Origin: Micrasema longulum
Taxonomy: Eukaryota; Arthropoda; Insecta; Trichoptera; Brachycentridae
Assembly: GCA_022494885.1 (NCBI GenBank)
Contig: JAGVSM010001191.1
Location: 1-64,000 of the forward strand
Direction of reading: 5' to 3'
DNA length: 64,000 nucleotides
In this document: piece after piece, positions 23,031-33,772 of the stretch
Numbering within the stretch: position 1 is the first letter of the stretch
Layout: the number at the start of each line of letters is the position of its first letter
Translations under genes and position numbers: made by a program
The notes under the pieces: model-generated
The model's input: the letters and a program-made list of their open reading frames with translations, nothing else
Told to the model about the DNA's origin: nothing
Databases searched by the model: none

Positions 23031-23560
23031 GAGGCAAAATTAGCAGTTCACAATGGAGTCCTGGTCCTGGCCCTGGTGTATGGGAGCGAAGTATGGACTT
23101 GGAAAAACAGGGATGAAAGTAGGCTGAATGCTGTCGAAATACGATATCTCAGGCTAATGTGTGGTAAAACTATGTACGATAGATGCACAAACGTTGAGAT
23201 CCGTACATAATGTAAGGCTTAGATAAGCATTATCAACAAAATCAAGAACGGAGGTCGGCGCTGGTTTAGACATGTAGAACGAATGGGTAGCGAAAAAACG
23301 GCTAAGAATATTTACAATGCGAATGTTGATGGATGCAGAAATAGAAAAAGACCGAGAAAGACATGGCATGACCAAGTCCAACAAATACTTGAAGTTGGAC
23401 ATGTCGAAATTCGGAATAATCGGCGCGCGTGTATGAGAAGATGTATGAATGAAGAGGAAGCGAGATCTGTATGCAAAGATGGAGTGATGTGGCGTTTTAT
23501 CATCTCTGTCTATCCTTACGGAGAAACGGCGTGATGTTTTGTTGTTGTTGTTGTTGTTTG
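23031..23560 (+). pseudogene. RTE fragment, C-terminal third
   Basis: The frame starts EAKLAVHNGVLVLALVYGSE, then RDESRLNAVEIRYLRLMCG. Two stops near 23209-23221 follow, then WFRHVERMGSEKTAKNIY, RKRPRKTWHDQVQQILEVG and SVYPYGETA before a TGA. Each block aligns with the RTE copy at 4648-7701. It ends in TGATGTTTTGTTGTTGTTG, giving the RTE tail as (GTT)n. It is 5'-truncated within the thumb. Unlike the 14.4-kb fragment, no clean target duplication was found. The sequence after it, to 23735, looks like another LINE 3' UTR ending AAATAAATAAAATAAAA. Confidence 0.8.
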
Positions 23561-23861
23561 TAGTTAATTTATTGTTTATATAGTTTAAACCGTCGTCGCT
23601 TTATTGTAGTATAATTGAGGGAATACATATTATTGTATGGCAAGCCCCCTACTATGTGTACATTTTTTATACTTTTTATTTGTAATCATTTAACCTGTTT
23701 GTATTTGAAATAAATAAAATAAAATTAAGGATGTAGGCTAGTGTGACCTCACAGCCACGCAAGAGTAAATAATTTTATTTAAATAGAAAATAGTAATCAA
23801 CGTGAATAATGTAACACGATACATATGCGTAACCGCCATAATAACAAATTGTTTAATTTTC

Positions 23862-23935
23862 AGCCTAGTTGTGTAGTGGTCAGCGCGTTTGCCTACCATG
23901 CAAGAGTTCTCGGTTTCAATTCCCGTCATGGTTGA
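23862..23935 (+). repeat. SINE-A, tRNA-like head
   Basis: The head reads TAGTTGTGTAGTGGTCAGCG, then CGTTTGCCTACCATGCAAG, then TTTCAATTCCCGTC. The body may run to about 24070. Confidence 0.65.
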
Positions 23936-26559
23936 CAAGAAATATTTATTTAAAAAGGTGTTTTTACGCTAGAATATTTCCCTGGACTGACACCAGAAGT
24001 GTAGGACTGATCATTTTACCTTTATTTAACAAAAATAGGCCGAGATACGCTTTTATTGGTGTACCAATGTAGTGCCACGATTAACTGTGGTACATTCCGA
24101 GCGCAGTCACTGCGGACGCCGCGCCGCGGAGCTCTCGCGATTAGATAACGTGTTTTAATAATAATTTTTCGTCGAGGAGTAAAAAAATCAAGTACATTCC
24201 TGCCGTTTAAAAAATGAGTACGCGCTTACGATTTTTTTACACTTCGCTCGGCTATTTTCGCTAGACTTCTCCGAGTTTAGCCGAATGAGAATTGCACTTT
24301 GATCAGTCTCATACACAACCAAACAAAAATGTTTTCACTTAAAAAGTGCGATGGTTTTTGTATGTTTTAAAATGTGCGTTAGTTTTTGTATGTTTTTTTT
24401 ATAAATCGACCTGAAGAAGTACTTTATATTTCCTAACTTGCGTACGCTACACGTTCTGAAATTGGTTTTCATTTTATTGGAATATGTTACAAATTGTATT
24501 TTATTTTCCACTAAAAAAATATTATAAATCGCGGAGAAATATATTATAGTGCCTCTTGTATAAAACGTGATGTTACGATAAAAAACTAAATGTCAAATTG
24601 TTCACAGGGTTGCTGTAAGAAGGCGTAAATTTAAGATTCATCCCCAAGGAGACATGCCTTAAATTTATTATTTACAACTCCTTGTTATAAGAATATACGA
24701 ATATTCGGTTTGAAAATACATCAATTTTGTTACACAGAGACTTAAAATAACAGAGAAAAGGAAAATAAAAATATAGATTTAAATGAAATATTCTGTAGCT
24801 ATTTTATTTATTTATTTGCTCGCTACGTTGTATAAATGTTTGTAATTATAATTACCCATTAAAATAATGGAGTGCAAGTATGGACTCTATTAGACACTTC
24901 TCTATAATGCCACTGATGATCGAAAAAGAAACTATAAAAAGGGTTGTATTTTTTAAAAAAAACACAAGATTTATAAACCAACAGAATTTAACTAATAATG
25001 ATCTTTAACTATTTATTTTTACATTTACTCATGTCACAAAAGAGGCTCTAGGAAAAAGCATTCGGAGCAGAAGAATTACCGATTACCGATAGATTACTGA
25101 ATTGAACACCAAATCTCAACCTGATGACATTAATTCTTGGTATGCAGGTGAAAACTGATTCACCAGAAATGCGGGAAATTTTTGGAGTCACGATTCCCGG
25201 ACAGAGAAAAATCACAGGAAGAATAAGCCACGATGACTGAGTTTTTTAGTCACGTATAGTTAAGGTACCACGAATTGCTGAATAGAAAAAGCCGAAGCTG
25301 AAAGGGGCAAGGTCAAAAACTAACTCAAGTCCAAAACATACAACCCTCCATTTCTAAAAACGACGGAGTAACAACGCAAGCGCGTTTTGAAATTATATCG
25401 ATAGTCAGACAAGTGGAAGAATATGAGAAGTGACCTCACGTACCACAGGATATTTATGATAAAAAAATAAAATAAAATACGATTTTTTTTAATTTTTTTA
25501 AATAAAATTGCATTGCTGACAGAAGATGTTAATAATAATAAAAAAGTTTTTCAATTTTTATTGCACCGTTTTTGTGACATCACGTCAAGAGTGTTGATCA
25601 TTTTCCTTTAGAGACTATTCATGTTTTTTATGTCTAAATGTATGTAATTTATATATTTGTATAATTTAAAATTGTTTAAAAATCGTTAAGATTTGCCAGT
25701 GTTAAATTTTGTTTTAATATTTTCTTTATACGTGTACGTTAGGAACTTGAAATAATGAATGTTGTGTTTTTGTTTAGAAAGTTGATCTTTTTATAATATT
25801 ACTTTAAGAATTGTTCTCTGTACCACTTTTTAGAAATTCATTATGCTGTCATATGCTCTTCCCACCCAATAATCCCCAACTTGTTTACTAAGCATATTCT
25901 TTACCTGGAATTGGACAGTGGCATTTTTTCTTCGGATTTCAAATTATTCAAGCTTCACATTATAAATGTTTAAGAATTCGTTGCATCGCTTGTTTGCGCG
26001 AATATTTTAATAAATAAAACCTAACATTCATCTAGCTTTGCTATTAATTGTCAAAATGTGTTAAGTAAAAATAATTGGATTAATTCTACATCATTCACAT
26101 CATACAATTTAGGTTATAAGATTCGCAACATGATCACCCATATTGTAAAATCCTATATGATCTAAATGCACATTTCTGCTTTTCAAGATAAATTGTTTTG
26201 CCCTCGTCATTAATAGCATTTCCATCCGATTGGTTTTTCCGATATGTTTGTGTACAATAGAAGAATAAAAGGACTATTTTTAATTAATGGGAGGATAAAA
26301 GGTTCGAGTCTGTCACGTTACGGATCTCGAGTGATGGAAGGCGTAAGGCGGGCAATTATTAACAAAACTTCCCTTAGACTAAAACATCCCTTATAATGTA
26401 TCTTCCATTATCCCCTTGCTTCTCTGAACTTACACAAAGAAAATATTAAACATGATCTCAGACTTGTCTCTCTGTGAAATTTCTTTACCTTGTAAGAGTT
26501 TTATATGAGATTTTCTAATATTAAAATAATATATTTAAATTATTATACTTATTTGCTTA
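23936..26559. other. Mostly unrecognised; short GC-rich patch
   Basis: 24095-24145 is locally rich in CpG, with GCCGCGCCGCGGAGCTC, but it has no open frame. 25040-25270 has a coding-like frame with stops (EIFGVTIPGQRKITG) that I do not recognise. The rest is AT-rich with no repeats seen. Confidence 0.35.
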
Positions 26560-26792
26560 AGCTCGGGTTTCCTAGGACAGCGGTGCCCGTATTTTAACGG
26601 CCGTAGTAAACATTGATGCGGTTGACAGCCGTCGTAACGGTGACTAGAGAGTGGTTTCCTATAAAAATGGTGTTGATAATACCGTTATAAAATAAAACCA
26701 CTCTCTAGTCACCACTACGACGGCTGTCCACCGCATCACCGTTCACTACGGCCGTTAAGATACGGGCACCGATGTCCTAGGAAACCCTAGCT
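26560..26792. mobile_element. Palindromic MITE, 233 bp
   Basis: Two arms of about 100 bp are near-perfect reverse complements. The left begins GGGTTTCCTAGGACAGCGG, the right ends CCGATGTCCTAGGAAACCC. Shared blocks include AACGGCCGTAGT, GACAGCCGTCGTA and GACTAGAGAGTGGTTT. A loop of about 40 AT-rich bases separates them. AGCT flanks both ends and may be a 4-bp target duplication. No coding sequence. The arms are much more GC-rich than the surroundings, which suggests a recent insertion. Confidence 0.8.
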
Positions 26793-26799
26793 TTAGTTT

Positions 26800-26940
26800 A
26801 CTTTACTTTTTACTTTCCATTGTGTTGCATCTCAACTCAACACAGGCTCTTGGCTTCATAAAGTTAGGAATACATAATTATTTTTTGTTTGAAATATATA
26901 TGTTTTTGTATGAATAAATAAATAAATATATTTTAACCTT
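26800..26940 (+). repeat. LINE 3' UTR, family L, copy 1
   Basis: Matches 51738-51955: CTTTCCATTGTGTTGCATC, ACTCAACACAGGCTCTTGGC, AGTTAGGAATACAT, then an AATAAATAAATA tail. The hairpin seen in the other copy is weakened here. Confidence 0.6.
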
Positions 26941-27150
26941 CACCAATTTTGTAAATTATCCGTTTTCACATAAATATTTTTAACAACGCATTTAACAGAG
27001 ATGAAGGAGCTTATAAAGAAAAAAAATAATGTTTCATCTATGTTTAAACATTTATTTCAAAATGATCAATGTCATTGGTGATCTATCGAAATGTGCTGTC
27101 TTATTTTTCCTAAAAGCAATAAATTAACATATTACGACCAATATGAAGAG

Positions 27151-27265
27151 CATTTTAGAAGGGGTAATATAGAAGTCCATGCGTTTACAGGACTCATAAT
27201 CCATCAATAACGGGTTTTAGTGACCACATTACACGGTGTGTAAAATTTACAATTTCACCTCGATT
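27151..27265 (-). repeat. R1 repeat, core fragment
   Basis: Diverged R1 core in minus orientation: AGAAGGGGTAATATAGAAGT, GGACTCATAATCCATCAATA and ACACGGTGTGTAAAATTTAC. Confidence 0.55.
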
Positions 27266-27275
27266 CTAAAAAAAA

Positions 27276-27904
27276 ACTTGAGCAAAAGAGTAGGCAAACA
27301 ACAAAAATAATCTTAAATTGGTAGGGTGGGTGCTATAGTTATTAGACACTGTTAATCTTATGGTCAAAAATAATAAAAAGTAATAATTTATCTACACCAT
27401 AAAATAAACCGTTTTTGTACGTTTTTTTTCATAAAATGAACGCATTACATTTCTTTATTTTTGACCAATAGATTTATTATGTCCAATTTCTGTAGCATGT
27501 TGAATTACTTTAAAATCCACCACACTTAAATACATAAATAAATCAATTTATGAATCATTCCAAACATGAATGATAACTGAAAACACACGAGATCACCTGA
27601 AAATACTTTCAGGGTAATCATCATTTACTTGTGCCATAAAGCTTTTAAAATAACAGGAAATAACGGCAGACATCATGTTTGCTAAGATGCGAAACATTTA
27701 CGGGAATATTAAACAGAATGACAGCAATGCGGAATCGTGAAATAGACCATTGTTAGTCATATTTCCATGTTCGACGTAGATTTCATCTCGTTATTAAAGT
27801 ATCAAGGCCTCGATTATGATTGGAAGATAAAAACGTCATACCTTCACCTTGACGGTATAGTTGAAAATAAATTCGCTCTAGCGATTACAAAGATATACTA
27901 CGTG
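27276..27904. other. AT-rich stretch before the L2/CR1 fragment
   Basis: 27660-27900 may hold decayed upstream coding sequence of the LINE fragment that follows, but I could not read it. The rest shows nothing. Confidence 0.35.
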
Positions 27905-28436
27905 TGATATAATGCGTTGGTAGTGTCAAGAGTCGATTATTGTAATGGTATCTATGTAGGTCTACCAATGAACAAAATGACTCGCCTACAGTCTGTATTA
28001 AACGCTGCAGCGAGACCTATTTTCGGAATCTCTAAGTTCAGTCATATCACTTTACTACTTTGGGAATTACACTGGCTACGTTTTCCACAGAGGCTGGAAT
28101 ACAAACTCTGTTGATTTATGTATAAATCACTGCACAACTGTGCTTCGGAATATCGAAGGGAACTATACATTCCAGATGGACTAGCTGACAGGCGTCTTAC
28201 GCTAAGATCAGTTATGTCTACGGCGAGAGGAAAAAATATTATACCTCTACGCAAACAGCGCACTAAATTCAGTAAACGCGCATTTGCGGTCGCAGGCCTT
28301 ATGGCAGTCGCAGGCCCTATGGCATGGAATGCTCTTCCAGTAGAGGTGCGAGTCTGTGAAAGTGAAATTATGTTTCGGAAAAAACTTAAAACCCACTTAT
28401 TCTCTAAATTATTTGAATTAATCCGTAGCATGTGAT
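27905..28436 (+). pseudogene. L2/CR1-type LINE C-terminus
   Basis: The frame reads VVSRVDYCNGIYVGLP, TRLQSVLNAAARPIFG, HITLLLWELHWLRFPQRLEY, a stop near 28112, MYKSLHNCASEYRRELY, DRRLTLRSVMST, then MAWNALPVEVRV and FRKKLKTHLFSKLF. This is the conserved tail of L2/CR1/Crack-like ORF2: SRxDYCN, LQxxxNxAAR, LHWLP, the Y-S/K-L block, WNxLP and LKTHLF. It has only one in-frame stop. An 18-bp tandem duplication (28286-28303 and 28304-28321) repeats VAGLMA as VAGPMA just before WNALP. The RT domain is gone, so it is a 5'-truncated insertion. Confidence 0.8.
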
Positions 28437-28723
28437 AAGAAAATAAATTGTTTTTATTAAATTACAAATTTAAAAGCTTTGATAAAATTTATTTATCTAT
28501 AGAATCACTATGTAAAGCGCCTTTGAAGTATAATATTACGGAAATGGTGCCATATAAGTTATTTATAATAAAAGTAATAGTACAGAAGTTACATATACCA
28601 CCTCGGAATGTACCGATAAAGATATCGTTTATAATCGCGGCCCAGGTATATTTAAATATGAATAAATATGAAACCTTAAATTACGAAATTAATTCTGTTA
28701 AATTATCTTTATTAAATATATAA
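28437..28723. other. Open frame without recognisable motif
   Basis: A 91-codon plus-strand frame (28448-28723) has no signal, domain or family motif that I know. It lies between a LINE end and a Helitron-like start and is probably chance. Confidence 0.3.
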
Positions 28724-29655
28724 TTTTTCTGTACGAGTAATGTCACTGAACTTCTCCTAAACGACTTAACCGATTTACGTGCGGTTTTCAGAGAAATATA
28801 GATCTTTGCGCTGTGCGTGTTCGTAGATATTAAAATCTTCAATCAAAAAAGAAGTAAGGAGCATAAATGTTTTATTCATCGACCTACTAGGGTTGAGTTT
28901 GAGGAGAATGCATTTACAAAAAATGGAAAGATGTTGTTATTTTTGTATAAAAAAGTTTGTTTTTGAATGCTTACAAGCAGAATTTGTTTTTTGTGGATCT
29001 TAATCAAATCCTTTCCTTAAATTCTCTATAATTTCTACCAATTTATTTCTTTTTACTGGATTTTTGATCAAACTAATATAATTAAAATTTATTTCAACAC
29101 AGAGGGAAAACATTTTTGAGATAATGGTTTCAGCTCTTTTACTTCACAAAAGTCAACAGATGGAAGAGTTGAGAAAATGTGGATGTTTAAACATGGGCAG
29201 AATGGTGAATTTTACACAGTGTGTAAAGTGGCCACTTAAACCAGCCAACGACAGGTCATAAGCCCTGTAAATGCCTAGACTTCCATATTCCCTTCTCAAG
29301 AATGTTTCCCTCTCTTTTGAAAAAAATTTAAATATTAATAACTCCCTAGAGAGGAAATCCAGCCAGTCTGCAAGCATTTGGACATACTCAAACATTGTTG
29401 ATACTAAAATAATATCAAATTCAATACATTTTTAAAAATCGTTTTCCTACATACGTACACTTCACTGTTTGTTAGAAAACCGGAGTTTGACGTTTGCAAA
29501 AAGAATGCTATATTTGAAAAAAAATTTTTTTTTGGTTTGGAATTCAACCATAAACAAGTACCTAGGTACCTTCTTATCAATAAAAAGTATTTTTGCAAGC
29601 TAATAGCAGGTAAGCCAACATTCGAGCAGGACAACGTCTGTCGGGTTCGCTAGTT
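28724..29655 (+). mobile_element. Helitron-like element H1, interrupted by R1
   Basis: It starts with CTGTACGAGTAATGTCACTG and TTACGTGCGGTTTTC, like the complement of the right end at 55000-55070. It ends ACGTCTGTCGGGTTCGCTAG followed by T, a Helitron-type 3' terminus. The interior matches the other H1 copies except for a 329-bp R1 copy at 29069-29397. Removing R1 leaves about 600 bp. No Rep/helicase is encoded. Confidence 0.6.
29069..29397 (+). repeat. R1 repeat nested in H1, with 5-bp duplication
   Basis: A complete-looking R1 copy is bounded by TTGAT on both sides (29064-29068 and 29398-29402). At that site other H1 copies run on without a break. It contains GGTTTCAGCTCTTTTACTTC, AGTCAACAGATGGAAGAG, CAGAATGGTGAATTTTACAC, CAGGTCATAAGCCCTG, ATGCCTAGACTTCCATATTC and GCCAGTCTGCAAGCATTTGG. 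It begins with a block (CAGAGGGAAAACATTTTTGA) that recurs inverted after the core as TCAAGAATGTTTCCCTCT. The element therefore contains an internal inverted repeat. Confidence 0.7.
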
Positions 29656-31570
29656 ATATTATAGAATTTAGAATACCCGAATTCACTAGTAGATTAACTG
29701 ACCTTTTTTCATCATCTCTACAACGATCAAATCTAGGTACAAAAAATATAAATCGAGTATGCTCTTCAAGAAATAATATATAAATAAATATATGTATATA
29801 TATATATACGTAAATACGTGATAATTATTATAGTTTATACATAGTAATTACACCAGTCCTTTCCTTTCTTTTACGTGCAAACTACATACAGTTCATATGG
29901 TCCATATTTCCTAACATTGCGATGCACTTAAAAACATTAAGCAATTTTGCTTTTACTTCAAGATCCTCTTTCTTAAAAGGTAAGTGCACAATCTTTGTTT
30001 CGAGTTGAAGGCATGGCCAACAGCTTTCGACTTGTGCAAACTTAGTTTAAACTTTTATTATAACATCGGATTTTGTCTAACTGTGATTTAATTTTGCAGT
30101 GTTTTTAATATAATTATTCCTCACTAACAATATTTTTAAGCATTTTTAAATACAAATTATGGATAAATATTATTATTTGGATATGTTTAACTGTGATTTA
30201 GCTGTTACGAATATTGCCTGTGTATTAAAAGAGCTTATAATATGTGATCGGTTGGGTGATATGCAGGGTTGCTAGACTGTATTAAGCGAAAATAGGTAGA
30301 TTCATAAAATTAAATCGGTAGATTCAGGAGGTGTGGAGGGGAGAAGGGGGGCAATAATAAATTTGACAATTGTTGTTCAAAATTAAAGCACCGTTTCGTC
30401 TAAGGCCGTTGCTGTAAAAGTCGAAAACGCATGATAAATGAACAATTGAAAACCGAAAGGACTGCAATATGTGAATCACCAAAATATATTGATTCCGTTT
30501 GCAAAACTGGCCCAGAATACAGGTCAATCTTATTTTATTACTTTGAGGTTATGTTGACATTTTAATATAAATTTTAACAATACTGTAATTTGTGTAACCA
30601 TAAAAATTTTTCAAGGGTTTAAGGCATAAATATTTTGATTTAAGTGTATGTTGCCAAATAAATTAATGAAATCACACTACCTATAAACGTATTTTTTTAT
30701 GCACGAAAGTACATCTGTATATTCAATGATATACCCGTTCTGTGGGAATTCAAGTGTTGTGTATTGTAAGCCTGTCAATGACTCGGTATAAACAGTTTTT
30801 TTTTAAGGTGGAAGCGTCTTGCAGCATAGAGGCCCTGAAGTTGATGCGTCTTCACTATCTCTCTATGTCCTGGTCATTTTTACAATCATCGGTCAAACTT
30901 TGTTGTCGAACAAAATTGTCAAACAAAATTGCCAAACAAATAAGTAATTAATATTTTAAAGTTCCTTAAATGTAAAAATTGTCAACTGCTGAAGTACTGA
31001 AAACACTGCTTAAAACAATGATTCAACTAAATTTAAATGGATAATTAACTGACAAAAACACAATTTCTATCATTTTTATATGAAAGGTGATCCGCTTTCA
31101 TTTCTCTTTATAAGATAAACAAAGATATATGTGAATTTATGAATAATGTCATGAAATTCTATGGTCATGATTTATCATACCACAATATTATATATTTGAA
31201 AATAAACGGCAATCACCATTCACCAATACCAACCAATTAATTTCATTAATATATAATTCATTATATACTTATGTACAATAGATAAGGAGTTTTTTTTAAC
31301 AATCAACAGATGGCAACCTAAGTGAGCAAAGAAACCATAAATTATTATAACATGAATTCGTTTTATTTGTACTGAAATGTTCTATGAAAAAAACTAAGAA
31401 ATATTTAGAAATCGGTAGAGTTTCAATAGAATTCGGTAGATTTGTAGATTACTACTAAAATCGGTAGATCTACGGAAAATGTGGTAACATAACCGACTGG
31501 TTATGTGTTTAGGTGATTCTAAACGAAAATATGAAACTAATTATTCATAGATGGCGCTTTTAGAATTTTT
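29656..31570. other. AT-rich stretch; possible decayed hAT-like copy
   Basis: 29762-29815 is a TA-rich microsatellite. At 30264 CAGGGTTGCTAGAC resembles a hAT terminus. At 31400-31490 several GGTAGA/TCTACC motifs resemble those of the hAT-type MITE at 41757. I cannot define both ends. No gene was seen. Confidence 0.3.
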
Positions 31571-32366
31571 CCATAGAATTAAGAATAATCCAGAAGGAGC
31601 ATAGAATCATATTTGAATGCATCGGACTGTGTCCAATAATTCCCCCACATAGACACGATTTCGCCACGCGCATACTTGAAGTCTCCGAGTGATATTACCA
31701 GATCGCGAAGAATATTACCATAACACAATTTTAGGTAAAAAAAAACAATTTGTTAATTTTTCTAAAATTTTATTGTGCACTCGGAAACATTGATTGACAC
31801 AACAGAGTAGATAATTTCATTTAATAAGAGTAATTAAATTAATAAACTTTGAACTTAAAATATAAAACAAATTTTATTTTACATAAAACGGATAATTTTA
31901 TATCATGTAAACAATATTTAATGTTTTCAAGATTAATGTCGGCCAAATGTCCACCACGGCGTTGTTTAATCTGAGGTTAAATGTTCATTATTTCTCTTAT
32001 TATATGAGCAAAGTAGGGTAAAAAAAATTACTACCCTGGAAACACTAACAAAATGTTCATTTTGTTTCTTCGACAATCTGACAGATGCAAAAATAATTCA
32101 ATTTTTAATTAATGCATTTATTTTATACACATTTTTTTGCTAATTACACATGAAATGAGATTGCATCCTGTTTCTTCAAGATCTTGGCAGCATTTTTACA
32201 CATTGACACACCACAAAATAGTTTAACTCAAATCAGGAGTTGCGTACTGAGCGACGTCTACAAAGAAACTAATGGTGCAAAACGTAAACCTACTCATTTA
32301 TGAGTAGTTGAGTCGCCTTTAATTTGATGTGCATATGCGGTTTCTGGACTATTCTTAATTCTATGG
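31571..32366. mobile_element. 796-bp TIR element next to the receptor exon
   Basis: A 25-bp terminal inverted repeat with one mismatch (CCATAGAATTAAGAATAATC at 31571, complement ending at 32366) is flanked on both sides by ATTTTT. That may be a 6-bp target duplication, though the run is low-complexity. No transposase frame lies inside. It is a non-autonomous DNA transposon ending 77 bp from the exon at 32444, inside the downstream intron. Confidence 0.6.
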
Positions 32367-32443
32367 ATTTTTCATTCTTTTGTAAGATTTTCATCGAAAA
32401 TAAACGTAAAAATTGAATTTTTCAATAATTTTTTTTTACTTAC

Positions 32444-32583
32444 CACGTCAATGAGCTGTGACAACTTAAGTTTAATCTTGACGGTCAGAGCATCAGTAAC
32501 ATTAACAACTGGCCTGACAAGCTTGTTGTAGTTGCTGAGTAAATCGTCATAAAGACGCTTGGCGTCCGGGTTTCCCGAACATC
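32444..32583 (-). CDS. nAChRalpha: Nicotinic acetylcholine receptor alpha exon
   Basis: A 140-nt internal exon of a ligand-gated ion channel subunit. The minus-strand frame reads [20 protein letters not shown], then [20 protein letters not shown], then SQLIDV. This is the start of the extracellular acetylcholine-binding domain, just after the signal peptide, in insect nAChR alpha subunits. The exon starts after TTTTTCAG (acceptor at 32584-32585) and ends at GTG before GTAAGT (donor at 32438-32443). It carries two bases of a split codon and 46 full codons, so it enters in phase 1 and exits in phase 0. In known genes of this family the next exon begins NLKNQIMTTN; I did not find it in the window. 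NVT is a possible N-glycosylation site. The text fits the alpha1-4 group best; the exact subunit is not resolved. No frameshift or stop is present, so the gene is likely functional. Confidence 0.92.
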
Positions 32584-33171
32584 CTGAAAAATTATAATAT
32601 CACATAAATAAACATTTTCCAAATACCGTTTTTTTTTCGAAATAAAATAAAAGAAATACGGACGTTGAAACATAGAAAGAACGCCGATCGTTAGAAACAA
32701 ATGGGTGTTTTGTGATTCAGTGCCCAAAATACTGCGTTTATTGGTCAAAAATAGAATATATTTTTTACTTGCAACACAAAAAATCAAATAAAAAATAGCT
32801 AACTTAAAATATAGTGAAATATTATAAGCAACCTAACAAGGCACAAAAATACCTATTTTGAAGCTACTAATATATAAAATTAATATTAATAAAAATAGAT
32901 TAATTATTAAATACCTACAAAAAATTAATATAAAATGAAAATAAAAACTTATTAGATAAAAACACAGAACCTTACGATCTAGATAGCAACCCTTACTAAA
33001 CAACGTAACTATGATGGCTAAAATCAACCATTTCAAGCTTTCTAAAATGAAACTGACTGAATCTCCAAACAACAAATTTCATGAAGGCTTGAAAGCAATA
33101 AAAAAAATTGCAAGAAAGCATGAAGAATTTAATGAATTGCGATTTTAACTCTTAAAAGGCTGTGCTAAAAA
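32584..33171. other. Intron sequence upstream of the receptor exon
   Basis: On the minus strand this is the end of the intron before the exon, with a T-rich tract before the acceptor. Open frames at 32485-32787 and 32833-33075 are chance; the first partly overlaps the exon in another frame. Confidence 0.6.
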
Positions 33172-33420
33172 ATCCTTAGCGCGTGGTGATGTAACATCGT
33201 ATTACCATAAGCAAACGACGGAATATTCTGAAGTTAAGACGTTTAAAAAAAGCATGGTGACATTATGTTTAATAATTCCTTTTCCGTAATACACAAAAAT
33301 AAAATGTAGGCCTGCTTTAACAAAACACATTAAAAATAATCAATACACCAGTCATCTAACATGCATGCACACCCGCTTACTACCAACAACCGACTGATTC
33401 TCTTTCTCTTCTTCTTTTAC
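33172..33420 (+). repeat. Repeat family K, copy 1
   Basis: Aligns with 42078-42380: GGTGATGTAACATCGTATTA, GGAATATTCT, AATAATTCCTTTTCCGTAAT and ACGCCAGTC-like text followed by TGCATGCACACCCGCTTAC. Nature unknown, no TIR found. Confidence 0.55.
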
Positions 33421-33454
33421 TAAAGTAAATTGGAAAATTGGAAAAAAAAACAGG

Positions 33455-33772
33455 AATTGGTTCAGCCGGATGAATCTCACCCACATGATAAAGGTTTCAG
33501 CTCTTTTACTTCACAAAAGTCAACAGATGGAAGAGTTGGGGAAGTTGTGATATTCAAACATAAGCAGAATGGTGAATGTTACAGTGTGTGTGTGAAGTGG
33601 CCACTTAAACCAGCCAACGACAGGTCATAAGCCCTGTAAATGCCGAGACTTCCATATTACATTCTCAAAAATGTTTTGCTTCTAAGGTGCAACAAATTTA
33701 AATATTAATAACTCCCTAGGGAGAAAATCCAGCCAGTCTGCAAGCATTTGAACATACTCAAAATATTGTCAT
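33455..33772 (+). repeat. R1 repeat, near full copy
   Basis: It starts with CCGGATGAATCTCACCCACA and GGTTTCAGCTCTTTTACTTC. It carries the core AGCCAACGACAGGTCATAAG and ends at GCCAGTCTGCAAGCATTTG. It is about 318 bp with the same block order as the copy at 29069. A 66-codon frame over the first half (33430-33630) is a translation of repeat sequence. Related peptides appear in other copies only because the DNA is shared. Confidence 0.75.

Noticed and set aside
24095..24145. A CpG-island promoter
   Set aside because: The GC-rich patch is only about 50 bp and has no associated open frame or TATA/initiator signal that I can support.
25040..25270. A host exon encoding EIFGVTIPGQRKITG
   Set aside because: The frame holds stops, no splice sites bracket an open segment, and no family is recognised.
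30264..31500. A complete hAT element between CAGGGTTGCTAGAC and a right end near 31490
   Set aside because: The right end does not pair convincingly with the left and no 8-bp duplication was found. Only the TCTACC motifs link it to the MITE at 41757.
33430..33630. A small protein gene conserved across R1 copies
   Set aside because: Related peptides in other copies arise from shared repeat DNA, and most copies break the frame.
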